Source of the DNA: Branchiostoma floridae | Lineage: Eukaryota > Chordata > Leptocardii > Amphioxiformes > Branchiostomatidae | Assembly (NCBI RefSeq): GCF_000003815.2 | Contig: NC_049993.1 | Coordinates: 11,188,778-11,252,777, forward strand | Direction of reading: 5' to 3' | Length of the DNA stretch: 64,000 bases | Shown here: positions 13,601 through 26,242 of the stretch, in pieces | How positions within the stretch are numbered: the stretch's first letter is position 1 | How the letters are laid out: each line of letters begins with the position of its first letter | Notes under the pieces: model-generated | Seen by the model: the letters and a program-made list of their open reading frames with translations, nothing else | Told to the model about the DNA's origin: nothing | Databases searched by the model: none | Translations under genes and position numbers: made by a program

Positions 13601-15020
13601 AGCCTGACCAAGGAGGTTTTATCAAGATCTTGAATGTCGATAAAAACCTCCTTGGCTTGACCTGGAGTCAGGACAAACCTTATGGACAAATGTCTTACTT
13701 CTTAAAGGGGACAGGTTTTTGTATGAAGAGATTACTTTTTAAAAGAACTGCATGTATGTACATGTGTATCTAGAGGGCGTCGTCAGGGGGAAGGGGTGTC
13801 CACAGCAGGGTTTCAAGCCCAGACCCCACTACCCCGTCCCGTAACCCCCACATACACGGCTCGTCTCCTCGGACGAGTAGGTTTGTTTAACCCCCTTTCA
13901 TCTAACTCGACATATGTTTAGGCTGCATTTAGATAGGTGGCAGCGGTAAAGCCTTGCGGGATTAAAGGCCACGCCCTCACTTTTTAAAGTACCAAAAGTG
14001 TGTCCTAAAGTTAGGCAAAACCTGGGCATCCAGAGGATCTCTTGCGCAACCTCGTATATATACGCTTTACCTGAAGCACAGATTTAGCGCAGTGCTCACG
14101 CCTCCCCCATAGGAAACCTGTTTGAGCCCGTCTGCTGTACACGGCGACAATTTGGGGGCAGTAGGCCAAGCCGTGCAGACGACAGGCTATGTCAGGCCCG
14201 GCTCAGAAGACAAATGGACAGCAGAATTCCTGCCGAAAGAGAAGTGTCCTTACAGTACGTGCGCCCCGCCTGTAAACCGTCCACTCTTCATTAATCACAG
14301 CTTCGTTTCTGTAAACGTCCCGGCCAGACTGGAACCCGACAGATCGTTTAATCACTTGTGGAGTTAGAGGGTAAGGGGCTTATGTGTGGAGGCAAAGGCT
14401 ATAACGAGCAACAGAAATATACGAGTATGATAAAACGCTTAAAAGAACCGACCGACATACACACATGTGAACTATGGTGGGAGTTCGGTTGAGGTATTCC
14501 CAAACCGCAGGAGGGCTCGGGTATCTAAAACAAATACCTGTTATCTGAAACAAATAAGAGATCACTCAGTAAGACCCCCACCTGCTTCGGGAAATATGAT
14601 GATCTGAGTCGTCCGTCCGTAGAAGTCGTCGATGTTGAGGTTTGTCTCTACCTGCGGCTGCAGGTAGACGTCGGGCGGGCTGTCGTCTGCTAGCGGCCTG
14701 GGGATGGCCGTTCGCGGCACGGTGATGTTAGGACGGTCCGACATCCGCAATTTGCTCAGAATTTGCTGTTTGATGACTTCTAGGCGAAGCCGTTTGACTT
14801 CGTCCGGGTCCGCGGACTTCAGATAGTCTGCCTGCATTCTGCAGCTCGGGCAACTCAACTCCTCTGCCGAGCTGTCCGACCCCGCGGCACCGCCGCCGAA
14901 CTTCACCACATCGTTTATCGGTAAAACTGTAGCAGCAGACGCCAGAATTTGTGCAGCAAACCATGGACAACACACCGCGATAAGTGTAGCCTTACACACC
15001 GCTAGCAACACGGAAGGCAT
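10696..15020 (-). CDS. Inhb: activin / inhibin-beta family ligand precursor (TGF-beta superfamily), two coding exons
   Basis: Coding exons are 15020-14582 and 11459-10696. The donor (gcag/gtgggg) and acceptor (ttatag/gtgag) join in phase 1 to give 400 aa. Residues 1 to ~29 form a signal peptide. The propeptide has an early CPSC motif, basic helical stretches and sequons NIT and NVT. A furin site RNRR lies at 283-286, so the mature ligand is ~114 aa. The ligand has nine cysteines (single, CC, C, C, CC, CGC ending CGCS) and the block [21 protein letters not shown]. Vertebrate INHBA and INHBB also have two coding exons split at the same 'ITFAES' region. Myostatin/GDF11 was considered; the FKDI-W-DWII-P-GY-ANFC block and exon plan fit activin better. 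The precursor should be processed in the secretory pathway and act as a disulphide-linked dimer on activin receptors (family knowledge). Subtype is not assigned. Confidence 0.95.
12627..12720. repeat. CGCA/CACA microsatellite
   Basis: This is a degenerate run of 'acgcacgcac' and 'cacacc' repeats inside the activin intron. Confidence 0.85.
13608..13655. repeat. inverted repeat (hairpin)
   Basis: The arm 'ccaaggaggttttatc' is inverse to 'gataaaaacctccttgg', with a ~15-bp spacer. Partial symmetry extends outward through 'gtcagcctga' and 'gagtcaggac', suggesting a tiny MITE-like insertion in the activin intron. Confidence 0.75.
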
Positions 15021-15139
15021 CGTTGTAACAATATTGGGTACTGGAAACAGCCTAGGCAGAACACCAACTCCCAGTCCAGTGTGCCCGTAGTAGCAGCCTT
15101 TCGCACAATACCTCTGCGATCTTGTCGAGGCCTTCCAAG

Positions 15140-15150
15140 TTCTTATAAGT
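15140..15150 (-). promoter_or_regulatory. possible TATA-like element upstream of the activin gene
   Basis: The minus strand reads CACTTATAAGA about 120 bp upstream of the activin ATG, a plausible distance for a short 5' UTR. This is a motif match only. Confidence 0.3.
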
Positions 15151-17219
15151 GCGAGTTTTGCTGATTAAATACCGGGGCCCACTTGATTAATTTGACAGGC
15201 AGTGACGATGGTGCGTGTCGGGCGGATAGAAGGCTAGCGCGCATTCCAAAGCTCAGTCTCAGGTGACGCGTGCCGAGCGATGACAGCTCTATGTTGGACA
15301 GGGTTACGTGTTGGCGCGGTGGGGCGGCTGGGTACGGGTAGACCCCTGCCGACAGCACTGACCACTGCTCCCCAGACAATCCTCTATTATCCTACTTTAG
15401 TCCGTCGTTATACGGACCGTAAGCAAGTCGTCTGGACAGTATATTATGGTGGGTATTTTTAGCACCGTCACTGACGATAGTGCACTATCAAAAATAGTCT
15501 ATTGTACGGTAGAGGAGACTCAGCCGTCGCCAACTTGTCCAGCTTCCCGTCATCAACCACGGATACAGGTTTGCCTACGGAGTTTGCAAGTAGAGGCTAC
15601 ACTAGGGGTTCCCGATATACCGGTAGCACAAAGTTAATCTTGCCTAGGCTGGTGTCTTGTACGTTTCGTATGTCTTTTTTATTTGGATGTGTCAAGTTGG
15701 CTGGAGTGGGTTGGTGGGAGCTCGGCGGACAAGTAACCTGTTGTGGGTAGCTTGACACATCCCTTTTTCTTTCCTTCTTCTCTTGTATGTTCCTTGAAAT
15801 GATGTAAAAAAAATGAAAACAGTGAAAAAACGTATTGTCTCTTTTGTCTAGTTTTCTTTCTTTTTTGATTTTGCTATACCCCCATTAAAAACGGGTGTCA
15901 TTTCGCTTATTGGAAAGAAGATTGTGGCGTAGGGCTCAATTGCAAGGAATCCGTGACAATGGTCTGTCGCTGTATACCGTATGAACGACTTTGGAATTTG
16001 TTTCAAAGTTTAAAGACTCATAATATCATAAGAAAACTTTTATCATATTTTAACCTGTGTCGGGCTATGTATTTTGGTGCCGACTGGTACATGGCCGTTT
16101 CGCTGCTTGAAACGGAGTTACGAAAAACCCCATGAGGAGCCCTGTCCTGTATCGCCTCATCACCCTGTGTCTGTATGTACAGTCAGCTGGATGTAACGTT
16201 ACCAGCTGGGCGAGGTCACGGGTGCTCTGTGGTGATGGGCTTCATGTGGAAAGTTTGGACAACTCCGCCAGCCCCTGTCCAAGTTTGTGACGACTCTGTC
16301 CAAACGCGTCGTAAAGTTGGCAGAGGCACGATGTGCAACAAAAGCACATCACACGAGAACATTATTAGAATTGAATTAGACTTTTGGAATTCTAAAGCCT
16401 TTTTTTGCAACATAAGATTTACTCCAAAATCCTGTCATATACATGCAGCGTTCCTGTGCTATCTAGTTTGATTATGACACTGCACATGCCCCTGGTTTTA
16501 TCAGGGACTCAAAAGCAACTTTCCGTCTCTTTGTTCTAGCCGCCAAATAGTCAGTTCAACGGTCTCCTTCGAAAGAAAATATCTATCTAGTATCAGTGGC
16601 TTTAACGGTTTTGTATCCTGATATATCCCGTTAGAGATATAAGATATAGTGTAGAGACAAGTTATACCAGTGGTTCTCTAAGCTGCGATTTTGTAAGAAA
16701 TCCGGATACCTTAGGGTGGGGGACTACATATGGTGGCATCCAGTATCAGCCTCCTCCACTCTCTCTAGTTTCTGGCTCTGTGAGTGATGTACCCATCCAT
16801 TCTCGGATCTGAATACACGCGCATCATATCATTATGGCCCCGTGTAATATCTCTGTATAGCACGCCCTGTCTCTGGTTTATAAAGCCAATCCATGGCAAC
16901 ACACGTGTGCCCGACAACATGACCATACGAAACCTGATAGTTTTTATCAGTATCATTTACAGTACCTCAAACCTTCTCTCTGACGCACCGACTAAGGAAT
17001 ATTGCCTTGACTTCCAAACACTTGATAGGCGACAAATAGGCAAGGACATGTGCACTGTTTTTATTGATAAAAAACGCCGAAGCAGACTAGATTATCTTTG
17101 TTCGCATGGACTATCCAGGAATTTCAGAGATTGGCAGCACAATCTAAGAAAAACAAAACACATTTGTGTAATGTTGATGTCACGACATAAATGGTGAAAC
17201 CATTTTTGCAGAAATTCTG

Positions 17220-17420
17220 TACTCTCCAAGCAGAGGTTAGGCTCCGGCTGTTTTTTTTAGTCGTTTTTATCGGGATTTTAATTTTTTTTTATATATCTTG
17301 CTGTGTCAAAACCTGTTTGGCTGGCGTACTTCAAGAAAATTGACAAAATAGAAAGCCCGATAAAAACGACTAAAAAAACGTTAAAAAAACAGCCGGAGCC
17401 TAACCTCTGCTTGGAGAGTA
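17220..17420. mobile_element. MITE with TACTCTCC terminal inverted repeats, copy 2
   Basis: This 201-bp copy has perfect outer TIRs (TACTCTCCAAGCAGAGG and its inverse) and is flanked by the exact 9-bp direct repeat GAAATTCTG at 17211-17219 and 17421-17429. A 9-bp duplication is typical of Mutator-like transposases; that assignment is inference. Confidence 0.92.
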
Positions 17421-17757
17421 GAAATTCTGCGCAATCAAACCACCTGTTGATTGCGCAAGTTCTGTCACGCGCTCTCTTGTTCCATTCTTCTCAAAACTAT
17501 AGACTTGTCATCTGAAGATTGCAGAGATTGTTACTTTTGACCCTTTGCTCACGTGACTATAAGATCACGTGGCCTAAACGCTCTGGCCAGTCAATCCTGA
17601 CGAAGACCCGAGGTGTATGTTGTAAGAAGTTTAACTTTCGAATATGGCTTTGCACCAACACGGTTGAAAAGTCATACCAGAAAATAAGCTGAACTGTACG
17701 ATATGAGTCCCAATTTAACATCACCCCATGCTATAACGCTAGTTAACCTTTATCCAC

Positions 17758-17903
17758 AGGGTAACCTATATCCGTTGTTTAAAAAGAGAGAAGGATATCA
17801 AGTCTTCATACTGCAATGTATGTTGAGAGCATTGTAGTTTGAAACCTTCTTCCGTCGACTTGATCTACCTGTTTTTAAAAACAAAACGGATATATGTTGC
17901 CTA
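17758..17903. mobile_element. small inverted-repeat element
   Basis: The left arm 'taacctatatccgttgttt' is inverse to the right-hand 'aaaacggatatatgttgcc'. A related half occurs at 19651-19705 ('gggtaacccatatccgttg'), so the sequence is repeated locally. No duplication was resolved. Confidence 0.45.
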
Positions 17904-18512
17904 CGAATAAAGGTGAACAAGCGTTAACATGCAGAACTCGCTACAACCCAAAACGACCACCTCGCATTCTGAACATGTTGTCACCCGATCTGCTCCCGCC
18001 AGTGTATACAGTCCCAGCCAGCTGGCCCGCTGCCGTTTGCCGAATCCGTTTCGCTCCTTGATTTGTAAAAGGCTGGTTGATGGATTGACGGGAGGTCCAG
18101 TAAACCCGCTGCGCACGGCCAAATGTCCCCCGCACACCGTAACAATCTGAGCGAGAGGTGGGACCTCCGGTACAATGGACTCTCACCTCTGACACACTGA
18201 GCGGCCTTGACATCTGATCCCTCAAACAAATTTAGTATTGGTACGTCAAACAAAACATGGAAACACTTTCACTCATTGTACATCGATCAAAACAAGGGAA
18301 ACACATTTTAACTCTCTTGTTCTTTTTTATGATGTTATGCTCTAACAAAACAAAACAAAACAAGTTAGATTTTATTGTTATCAGAGAAATGTATTATTGA
18401 CATACAACGGTTATATATATGGATTTTTGTAATGTTGTGTCTTCATTGATTTTTGATATGCAAAAAACAATGATTTACGTGATTTGTATATTTTCCTTGA
18501 GTATATGGGTAA

Positions 18513-18685
18513 AGCCTACGTCATATTTATGATACAAAAGACACCAAAGTACACAAGACGTAAAGAGAATAGTCATGGGAATTATTTGCATTATTTATGT
18601 ATATTTTTACATATAACGTTACGTTTCTATTTTTCGTTTCCATAAACAGCCCCTGGGTCCCGGTTTGGAAATGTGACGTTAGCCT
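18513..18685. mobile_element. MITE, AGGCTAACGTCACATTTCC family, copy 1
   Basis: The right end 'tttggaaatgtgacgttagcct' minus its first two bases matches the right ends at 28282, 34542 and 35955. The interior ('gacaccaaagtacacaagacg', 'agagaatagtcatggg', 'ttttcgtttcca') also matches. The left end is degenerate. Confidence 0.65.
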
Positions 18686-20418
18686 AAGAAGGACTAGAAA
18701 ACGCGCGTACGTCTTCACAATGTCTCCCTTTCCTGAGCCCCATGTCTTGGATGACTGACAGGCGGTTCTACCTTTAGCCAACATGTCAACACTCAGGATC
18801 GATTAGTGTTCTCGCACCGCCGCTTGTCAATAGAGGAACACGTGCTGAGTCGCCTGGAGGGAGTGTGCTGTGGTCTCAGGCTTGTCAACAGTCTGTACTG
18901 GGAATTATCTGAGCTTCCTGTCATGTGGAACAGTCAGGTGAGACCACAGAAAACAGAGGAGAGATAAACGGCTTCTTCAGTTACAATGGGGTAACAATAC
19001 GATTGATTTTTTGAAAAAATTTGATTCACAGTTCGTTTTTTCCTTTCATTTTTTTCCAGAATACTTTATGGATCCTATGCTGAAGCCATGTCTTTTACTT
19101 CAAAACATTCCTTGCAAGGAGCATTAAAACGTATTCATCAAAACGTCTTCATAGTTTGGATTTTGTCAAGTCATCCTACCCACAATTACAAACAACTAGC
19201 CGCCCAACGTAGGTACAATCTTTTTTCTCAATGTGGTAAAGACCTTGAGGCGAACAAAGTCACGTGATGTTCTTGGATGACCAGCAATGACCCCAGAGGA
19301 AACCTCCAGTCCACTGGGCTTGTCGCCAAGACCCTGGCGTCTGTTTCTGCCAGGTATTAATATGTCAAGGGCAAATACAGAGCAACATTGGATCACATTG
19401 CAATTGGTGCAGCCAAAAACACGTAATTGGCCGGAGTTCTGGTGTCGGGATGATGGTTCTGACTCACAACAGAAACCAAGGCTGGGAATGTTCTTAATTT
19501 CCTCCTGTGGTTTTGTGATCCCTGTGTGGAAATATCCTTGACCTAATTGTATATCCTCCCCCCAACAATCGTAAAGCGCAGTTGGGCGTCTTCCTACGCA
19601 GGAGCGGGTCTTATACCGCAGGAGTAACGCTTGTTCAAGGCCTAATCCGCGGGGTAACCCATATCCGTTGTGTTTAAAGAAGGGGTATCCAAGGATATCA
19701 AGTCGTTGTTACTATTTTTCTTTTCTCTCATATTCTTTACAGCACGCGTATGGTCTCCTATGCATTTATCCCATGGGAAACGAATACGCAATAAAGATGC
19801 TTTTGGGTGCTTGCCAGAATTGGTTAGGAAGCGCCCCGTGCGGCATGCAAAAGATCTGCAGAAAAAAACGGCGAAATCTTGTAATGATGAATAATATCTG
19901 GTGTATTGTGCGAAGATAACTCTGAGGAGAAACTTGTAAGGCAACATCTTCGCTAAAATGCAGAATGTTTTCCCAGTAGCCTTTTGTCAAGCTACATCTA
20001 CTTGTCTTTTTGGACCAGGTCATTAACATAGTTATACTATATGCCATGGCATTAGGCTCGCCCTATAGGTGTGTGCGAGTAAAAATGTTCGTATTACAAT
20101 AGCAGTTAACATCCAACCTATGCTCTGATTGGCTGCAGGCGGAAGAAGAAGAAAGAAGAACAAAACAGCAAAAACAGTATGTTTTCCCATATCGAGGAGA
20201 ACATATCAACATTGTATATTGAGTTGAACCATTACTTACTGTGCAAGCTAGTAGAATTGTCGCCAGGCGTATGCACCATGCCGTCATTTCACGTGTCGGT
20301 GACTGCTGTAAAACGTTGTCATATCTCCCACTAGCACTATCGGATTCTTCGGCGGAAGAGATTACTTTTTAAGAGACAATCAACTTCACTGAAGAACGTA
20401 ACCTTTGGAGATAGAACA

Positions 20419-20483
20419 GTGGGTGGGTGGGTGTGGGTGTGGGTGTGGGTGTGGGTGTGGGTGGGTGTGAGAGAGAGAGAGTG
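20419..20483. repeat. GGGTGT / GA microsatellite
   Basis: A run of GGGTGT-type hexamers is followed by a GA run. Confidence 0.9.
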
Positions 20484-23002
20484 TCTGAGCATCTGCATGT
20501 GCGAGACCTTCCATTGAAATAACTCCTTAAGCCCAGCTCTGGAATTAAATTTAGCCCAACCCTTTCAACCTTACATGTGTATCTGTTTGAATTTTAGAAA
20601 TGTGGGGATAACAACTGTGCGTTCCAAAAGAACTTTGCACTTAGCAAATGGTTCAATGGGACAGGGCTTGTCATGGAGAAATGAGAAATGGCACCGGGAG
20701 CTTTGAACCTGAAACTTGAACCCCAGGAGAACACATGATAAGAGATACACAGAAGGTCGTCTTCCCATATCTAAATATGACGATGTAAACAGCATTTGTA
20801 ACCATAAAGGACTTGATAGTGCTCGTCATTAAGGGCGTCTCTGGAGCCCATGAAACTGTGGCTATCAACAATGATAACGCAGAAACGCGATAAATCTCCT
20901 GGAATCTGTGGATTCCTGGAAGACATTGAGCTCGTGAAAGAAATGTTTAAACCTCGGTGTTAAGAATGCTTAGCATATCTAGTGCAACTTACAAGCATAG
21001 ATTAGAACGTCTAGTCCATGGGGCCGCTACTTCTGAAGCGATCGGTCTATCATGGCCACAGTGGAGCCAGGAAATGTGGTTTGGTGTGTTTCAAGGTTTC
21101 TTAAAAACTATGTCTGTGCATAAGATTGCTTTGGTTTACTTTCGTACGTCGCACGGAAATGTTGGACATTACTTTGGAAATAGCGGCATATAAATGTATA
21201 AACATACATATGTGTAAATGTTTTTCTTGCGACATCGTTGATCTAAATAATAACAACCTAGAATTCGAAGGAAGGGTATGTATACTTATCACTTTTTCGG
21301 GTGCACTTCAGCCGTGGACCGCTAGTATCGTAACGTCCAGTATCGTCATGACCGCTTGGCCCCTCCTCATCTCCTACCTCATTTGTGGCTTCCAGCAGCG
21401 TGAATTCCAGCGACAATATAATAGTGATGATAAATCTCTGCATATATTGTTACACTTATATGTTACAAAAGTTATGTTAGAGTGAAAGTCGGTATATGCA
21501 TATGTCCGTTCGTTTTGGTGATTTCTGTTACTAGTGCCACAAGTAATGTGCTCTTCTCACCAGGAACAAACCATGTAACATTCGAGGGGTGATAGGCTGA
21601 TGTAGGGGCAACATATTTAATCATCAAGGTTAATCGTATAAAATTTTAGAGAGAGTTTACGTTTCCCTTCATCGTATATTTCTACGCAACTAAACGTAAA
21701 TTTTTTGCCAAGCTTTATAATGCGCGTTTAACGAATCTTCATGTGGGTATTCACTCATTTGCATGTGAAGGTGCAGGTGCAGGTGCTGTATTCTTCCCGT
21801 AGCGTAGTCCGTGGACGTGCCGTCCTCCTAATTTCGGTTCCCCAAATGTCTAAAAATGTACATTTTGCCCACATTTTCGCGGACGTTTTCCACAAAAATT
21901 GCGGGGAAAAGCTTTTGGAACAGCGTGGGTTATGATGGGCGGACAAAGTTTCGTGAGGAGCTTGGATGAACGGTTGGATTATTCTCCGGATTCAAAAGTG
22001 GGGAGGATGCAGCGCCAGGCAGGTGAGCTAGAAGGCTGAAAAATTCCTCTTGTCGTTTTTAAACAGAAATGAAGCGCCTAGTTTCGTTTGTCAAAACAGT
22101 GTAGTTGGCTAAATGTAATCTCAGCTGTGAAACTTGCGTGTCTTGTGTGTTTTCCCCCAAATGGTTAGAAATTGAAACTGGTGGCAAGTCAGTGGTGGCA
22201 ATAAGACGGGCGCATTTTTACGATTAACGAACGCGTAACTTTTAGGGCGCAGAGAAATTGTGCGGTTTGCTACTGGAATTTCAGACTGAGACGTCTAGAC
22301 GTAAGTTCCAACAAGTGTTTTATTGTATCCACACATTCTACGAGAACAGTAAATGTAACGTTGTATATCATTCTCTTTATTTTCAGCCACAAGTGGACAC
22401 ATGTGGCTGTGCAGCACACCCAGCCAACTACTTCAGCGTCAAGTCCGGGTCTAACAAAGACAACACTTCATTCTGTTTCTCTCATAGCAAGTAAGAAACA
22501 TTTCCACTTTTTATCTTTTGTTCAGTCACTTCAGTGTATCATTTTCGTTTTTCAAAGGAAAGATTCATCATCATCATGGGTTACCCCCATATAACCCCGC
22601 AAGGGGCAAAACCATATTTTGCAACTTCAGGCAATTGTAGTCAAGTTGGAGAGGCGCACGTTTTTCTCCAAAATGTTGTGTTGCTTTTATATGCAAATAG
22701 TGGAATGCAGCTTGACTTATTTCTCGGCAGTTATATTGTTCTTATTGACAGAAACTTGAAAAACGCATAAGTATATGAAAAAAATCTCTCCATTACCGTT
22801 TGGATCTACGTTTTTCTTAGAATACAAGATAGTGTGGTCGAATTCAAAACGACGAAACTGAAACACCTTTCGCAATACTTTTATGTCTCCAATTTACCGC
22901 AAACAGATTTGTTGGCCCGACGCGAAAATGGTTACCTGTTGTAATTATGGTTACAGAACAGAAAAGCATAACGAGATGTAAGGTTAGCACAGAATACAAA
23001 AT

Positions 23003-24128
23003 GCCTACTTTATGATTTATAGTCTTCTCACAAACATGTCAGTCAACTTGCTGAGGAGTTCGACCGCAAGGGGGAAGAAAACAGGAAACGTTAGGCGAGT
23101 AACCAGGCAACGGGGCTCCAGCCTTGTGAGTTACAGCACCGGGATGGAACTGGAACGACAAACGTTGTCTCAACAAATGAAAGGAAATCGTTGGTAGGAA
23201 ATCGTGTTGTCCTAAAGGATACTTATCTTCGTTGAGGAGAGTTCTGAGGAGCTAAGTCTAGATCGTAAACTGTTTTCGATTTCGTACCATGTGCTAGAGG
23301 TCAAGATCATAGAGTGGGGTGATCATATCTACCAATGTACATTAACGCCAACTTAGCCATTTCGGCAACGTGTGTGCAAACATTGGCCACTGTACACCAC
23401 CGACAGAGTCTGGGTATGGACACCCAAATTATATGCCTTGTTTAAAGGACTATGGAGGCTGGTGCGGGCTACTTGCCCGGAATAAAAAAAATGCTTGAGG
23501 ATTAGAGATCTACATTTGGCTTGAACACCAGGGTACCTTTTTCCCATGGGGGCTTAAATACATAGTGCCGGCGAGGGGAACGCCAGAGCAAAGCTCCGAG
23601 GCATGGTGGTGTAGTTTGCACACGATACGAGTCCAAAAGAACTGCGAAATACAGGTCTGATCAGGTAGCGCCTTGGGCCGGTGGAGTTATAGTTCCACTG
23701 TCTCCTTCCCCCATTGGTCTCTGTTCTCTCTTTGATCTTCCGCAAAAATCAAAAGAGCCAAACTTTGAAGGGTTCCAATGTTGATGTACAATAAAAGATA
23801 TGATCATCCCCCTCTATGGTTTTGACCTTGAGTACCTTGTACCTATACGAATGCTGCATACGATTTGGACTTGACTCTTTAGAACCCCCTCCGCGGAGGT
23901 AGTTGTCTTTTTTGGACCACACCATCTACCATCTACGTTTTTCCTTTCATTTTTTGAGACATATGTTTGTAGTCTAGTTCGATCCTGTTACTGTAACCCA
24001 GAAGACCGGACCCCCTGCACTAGTTACTTGCCTAACCTTTTCTGTGTTCTTCCACCTTGTGATTCCACTCCTTAGTAAGTTGATTGGCATGTTTGCGACA
24101 AGGGCTATGAATTGTAAAATAGTTTTTT
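23003..24128. repeat. inverted repeat pair ~0.8 kb apart
   Basis: Positions ~23003-23160 and ~23985-24128 are diverged inverse copies of each other. Conceptual translations share 'NM(S/P)(V/I)NLLRS' and 'VR(R/Q)VT' on opposite strands. This could be two copies of an unrecognised repeat or the long ends of one element. I do not recognise a family. Confidence 0.6.
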
Positions 24129-24802
24129 TGCCTTTTGTACTACCTAGCTTCTCATTATACTGTTGGAGTTCTTTTGATGATTCGAGAGTGTACGTGTACA
24201 AAATTGTAACAACTTACTGGCGGTCTACTCGAGAAGGAAACACGGCATAGGCGCCAGTACGCAAGTAAATCATCTTGAATGAACTCCGATAGGGGGCGCT
24301 CGTACACTGTCCATTGTTGAACCAACAATTGTGTCGTCACGGTCGAATTGGATGCTAGCTTTCTTCCAGACAAAACTCGGGTGCTAAAATCGGCTGCTAA
24401 CTGAACGGGCTGCTAACTTAAGCTCAGAGATTTATGCCTCACTGAATTGTCATTTTTAACCCATGGCAAAGATCGGTCGAAATCTTAAAGTGGTCTTAAG
24501 ACATTGTTTAGTGTCAGAATTTGCCAGCAAGAGTGTGGGTGGACAACAGTCTGACCGGACCGGGTCAGACCAAGTTTTACTTACATAGACAAAACATCGC
24601 AGGTCATTGACATTCTGTGGTAATGTCATATTTTGAGCGGCAATTAACAATTTGTGTCTTACTCAGAAATAGGTGATAGATCTACAAAACAACAGTAATA
24701 GAGAAACATTTTATAAAATTCTCAGAAAGACGACATCCCAGACGAACATCAGATCCCTCCCCAATGCGTCGTCGATATGAAACATGTCGCACAGCTTTTA
24801 GG

Positions 24803-25560
24803 CGTGTCCCGTTTTGAATGGGAACGTGCCTACGGCCACCAGCTACGTCACAAGGAAACGATCTCTTGAGAAAATTAGTTCATTGACCTGAAATATGAAT
24901 ACCTATGATACCAGTGTAATTCTAAAGAAAATTTGACAATCTTCTGGGAAAATACACGTACAAGATTAAGACTTCTTGCAGGGAACAATGACTCTATTGT
25001 TTCCACACAGCGGTATTGAACCTCGCCACAGCGAAATTGAATCCCTATCTGTTTTTTGGAGGTGCAGGGGCCAATTTGGATGAGAATAACTCAAGATGAC
25101 TTTTTGGGTGTGTCCCGTTTTGAATGGGAACGTGCCTACGGCCACTAGCTACGTCACAAGGAAACGATCTCTTGAGAAAATTAGTCCACTGACCTGAAAT
25201 ATGAATACCTATGATACCAGTGTAATTCTAAAAAATTTGACAATCTTCTGGGAAAATACACGTACAAGATTAAGACTTCTTGCAGGCGCGAACGATCGTG
25301 GGAACAATGACTCTATTGTTTGCACACAGCGATATTGAACCTCGCCACAGCGAAATTGAACGTACCCCTATCTGCTTCTTTGGAGGTGCAGGGGCCAATT
25401 TGGATGAGAATAACTCAAGATGACTTTTGGGTGTGTCCGGTTTGAATGGGACCGTGCCTACGGCCACCAGCTACGTCACAAGGAAATGATCTCTTGAGAA
25501 AATTAGTCCACTGACCCGAAATACCAGCGTAATTTGTTAGAAAATGTGGCAATCTTCTCG
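24803..25560. repeat. three tandem copies of a ~300-325-bp unit
   Basis: The start 'gtgtcccgttttgaatggga' or a close variant recurs at about 24803, 25105 and 25431. Each is followed by 'cgtgcctacggccac', 'agctacgtcacaaggaaa' and 'gatctcttgagaaaattag'. The last copy is incomplete and abuts a LINE tail. Confidence 0.88.
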
Positions 25561-25613
25561 GAAAATACAGGGTTCGGGACTTCCTGCAGGTGTGAACGGT
25601 CGTGTGGACAGTG

Positions 25614-25695
25614 AATGAATGAAGACCTTTATTGACTTCGTACATATATACCCACTCGGTTAAGTGCAGGTCACAACAAAAGAATAGTTTACAGA
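25614..25695 (-). mobile_element. LINE 3' tail fragment
   Basis: The minus strand ends 'aataaaggtcttcattcatt', preceded by 'gttgtgacctgcacttaacc'. The same 3' end occurs at ~32434, 46548 and 53088 on the plus strand, so one retrotransposon family with an ATTC-type tail is responsible. Confidence 0.8.
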
Positions 25696-26116
25696 TATAC
25701 AATATATATATACAATTATATTCTACTAAATCTATTCCACCTCTTCTCTGTGATGGTGAAATTTAGGAACTAATATTTTGGACTATATCAGAGCCAGGCT
25801 TGTGACCTTTTAGTAATATCTGAAGGACAAGGATACACCACCATGCAGCTGAAGTTCAGTTCGCTAGGCGCATGCGCGCTGAAACCTATAATTATCTACG
25901 TCATAGATCGGGGCTCGATCAAAACTTAACGTAATTCTATTTCTAAAGGAGCTGTTTTGCCAGTTTGTCTTTGTGGTTTACATAATAAAAGAAAATGACA
26001 ATGATATCTTTAAGATTCGGTTGTTGCTCCGTAAAACGCTTCCCGGTCAAAGAGAGGCTTACCTGTTATTCGTTTTTTTTACGAACAGAACAAATACCGA
26101 TATTTCCGTAACATTC

Positions 26117-26124
26117 ATTTGCAT
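26117..26124 (+). promoter_or_regulatory. octamer motif upstream of sushi gene A
   Basis: ATTTGCAT, followed by ATG, lies 119 bp before the proposed gene A start codon. The same octamer occurs at the equivalent place before genes B, C and D, which supports both the motif and the gene A first exon. Confidence 0.45.
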
Positions 26125-26242
26125 ATGCTGTCAATCAAAACAAGACATAAGCTACAAAAGTCAACTACGCAACGTCGACTGTTTCACAACTTCCGCCCAC
26201 AGCGAAGACATCGTTTGAAAAACTACCTTTGCTTAAGACAGC

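Larger units (their letters stand above)
11460..14581 (-). other. single intron of the activin gene
   Basis: The 3.1-kb intron has consensus ends. It contains poly-G tracts near 12178 and 12330, a CGCA-type microsatellite and a short hairpin. I see no nested gene. Confidence 0.85.
15151..26100. other. 11-kb intergenic region, no supportable gene
   Basis: All open frames are under ~140 codons and none shows a family motif or coherent splice pattern that I can recognise. An inverted pair (ggatgtgtcaag / cttgacacatcc) sits at about 15683-15764. Named repeats in this interval are listed separately. It may contain regulatory DNA for the activin gene or sushi gene A, but nothing in the sequence proves it. 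Confidence 0.55.

Noticed and set aside
10696-15020. Myostatin/GDF11 identity
   Set aside because: The FKDI-W-DWII-P-GY-ANFC block and two-coding-exon plan fit activin/inhibin beta; GDF8/11 has three exons and a different mature start.
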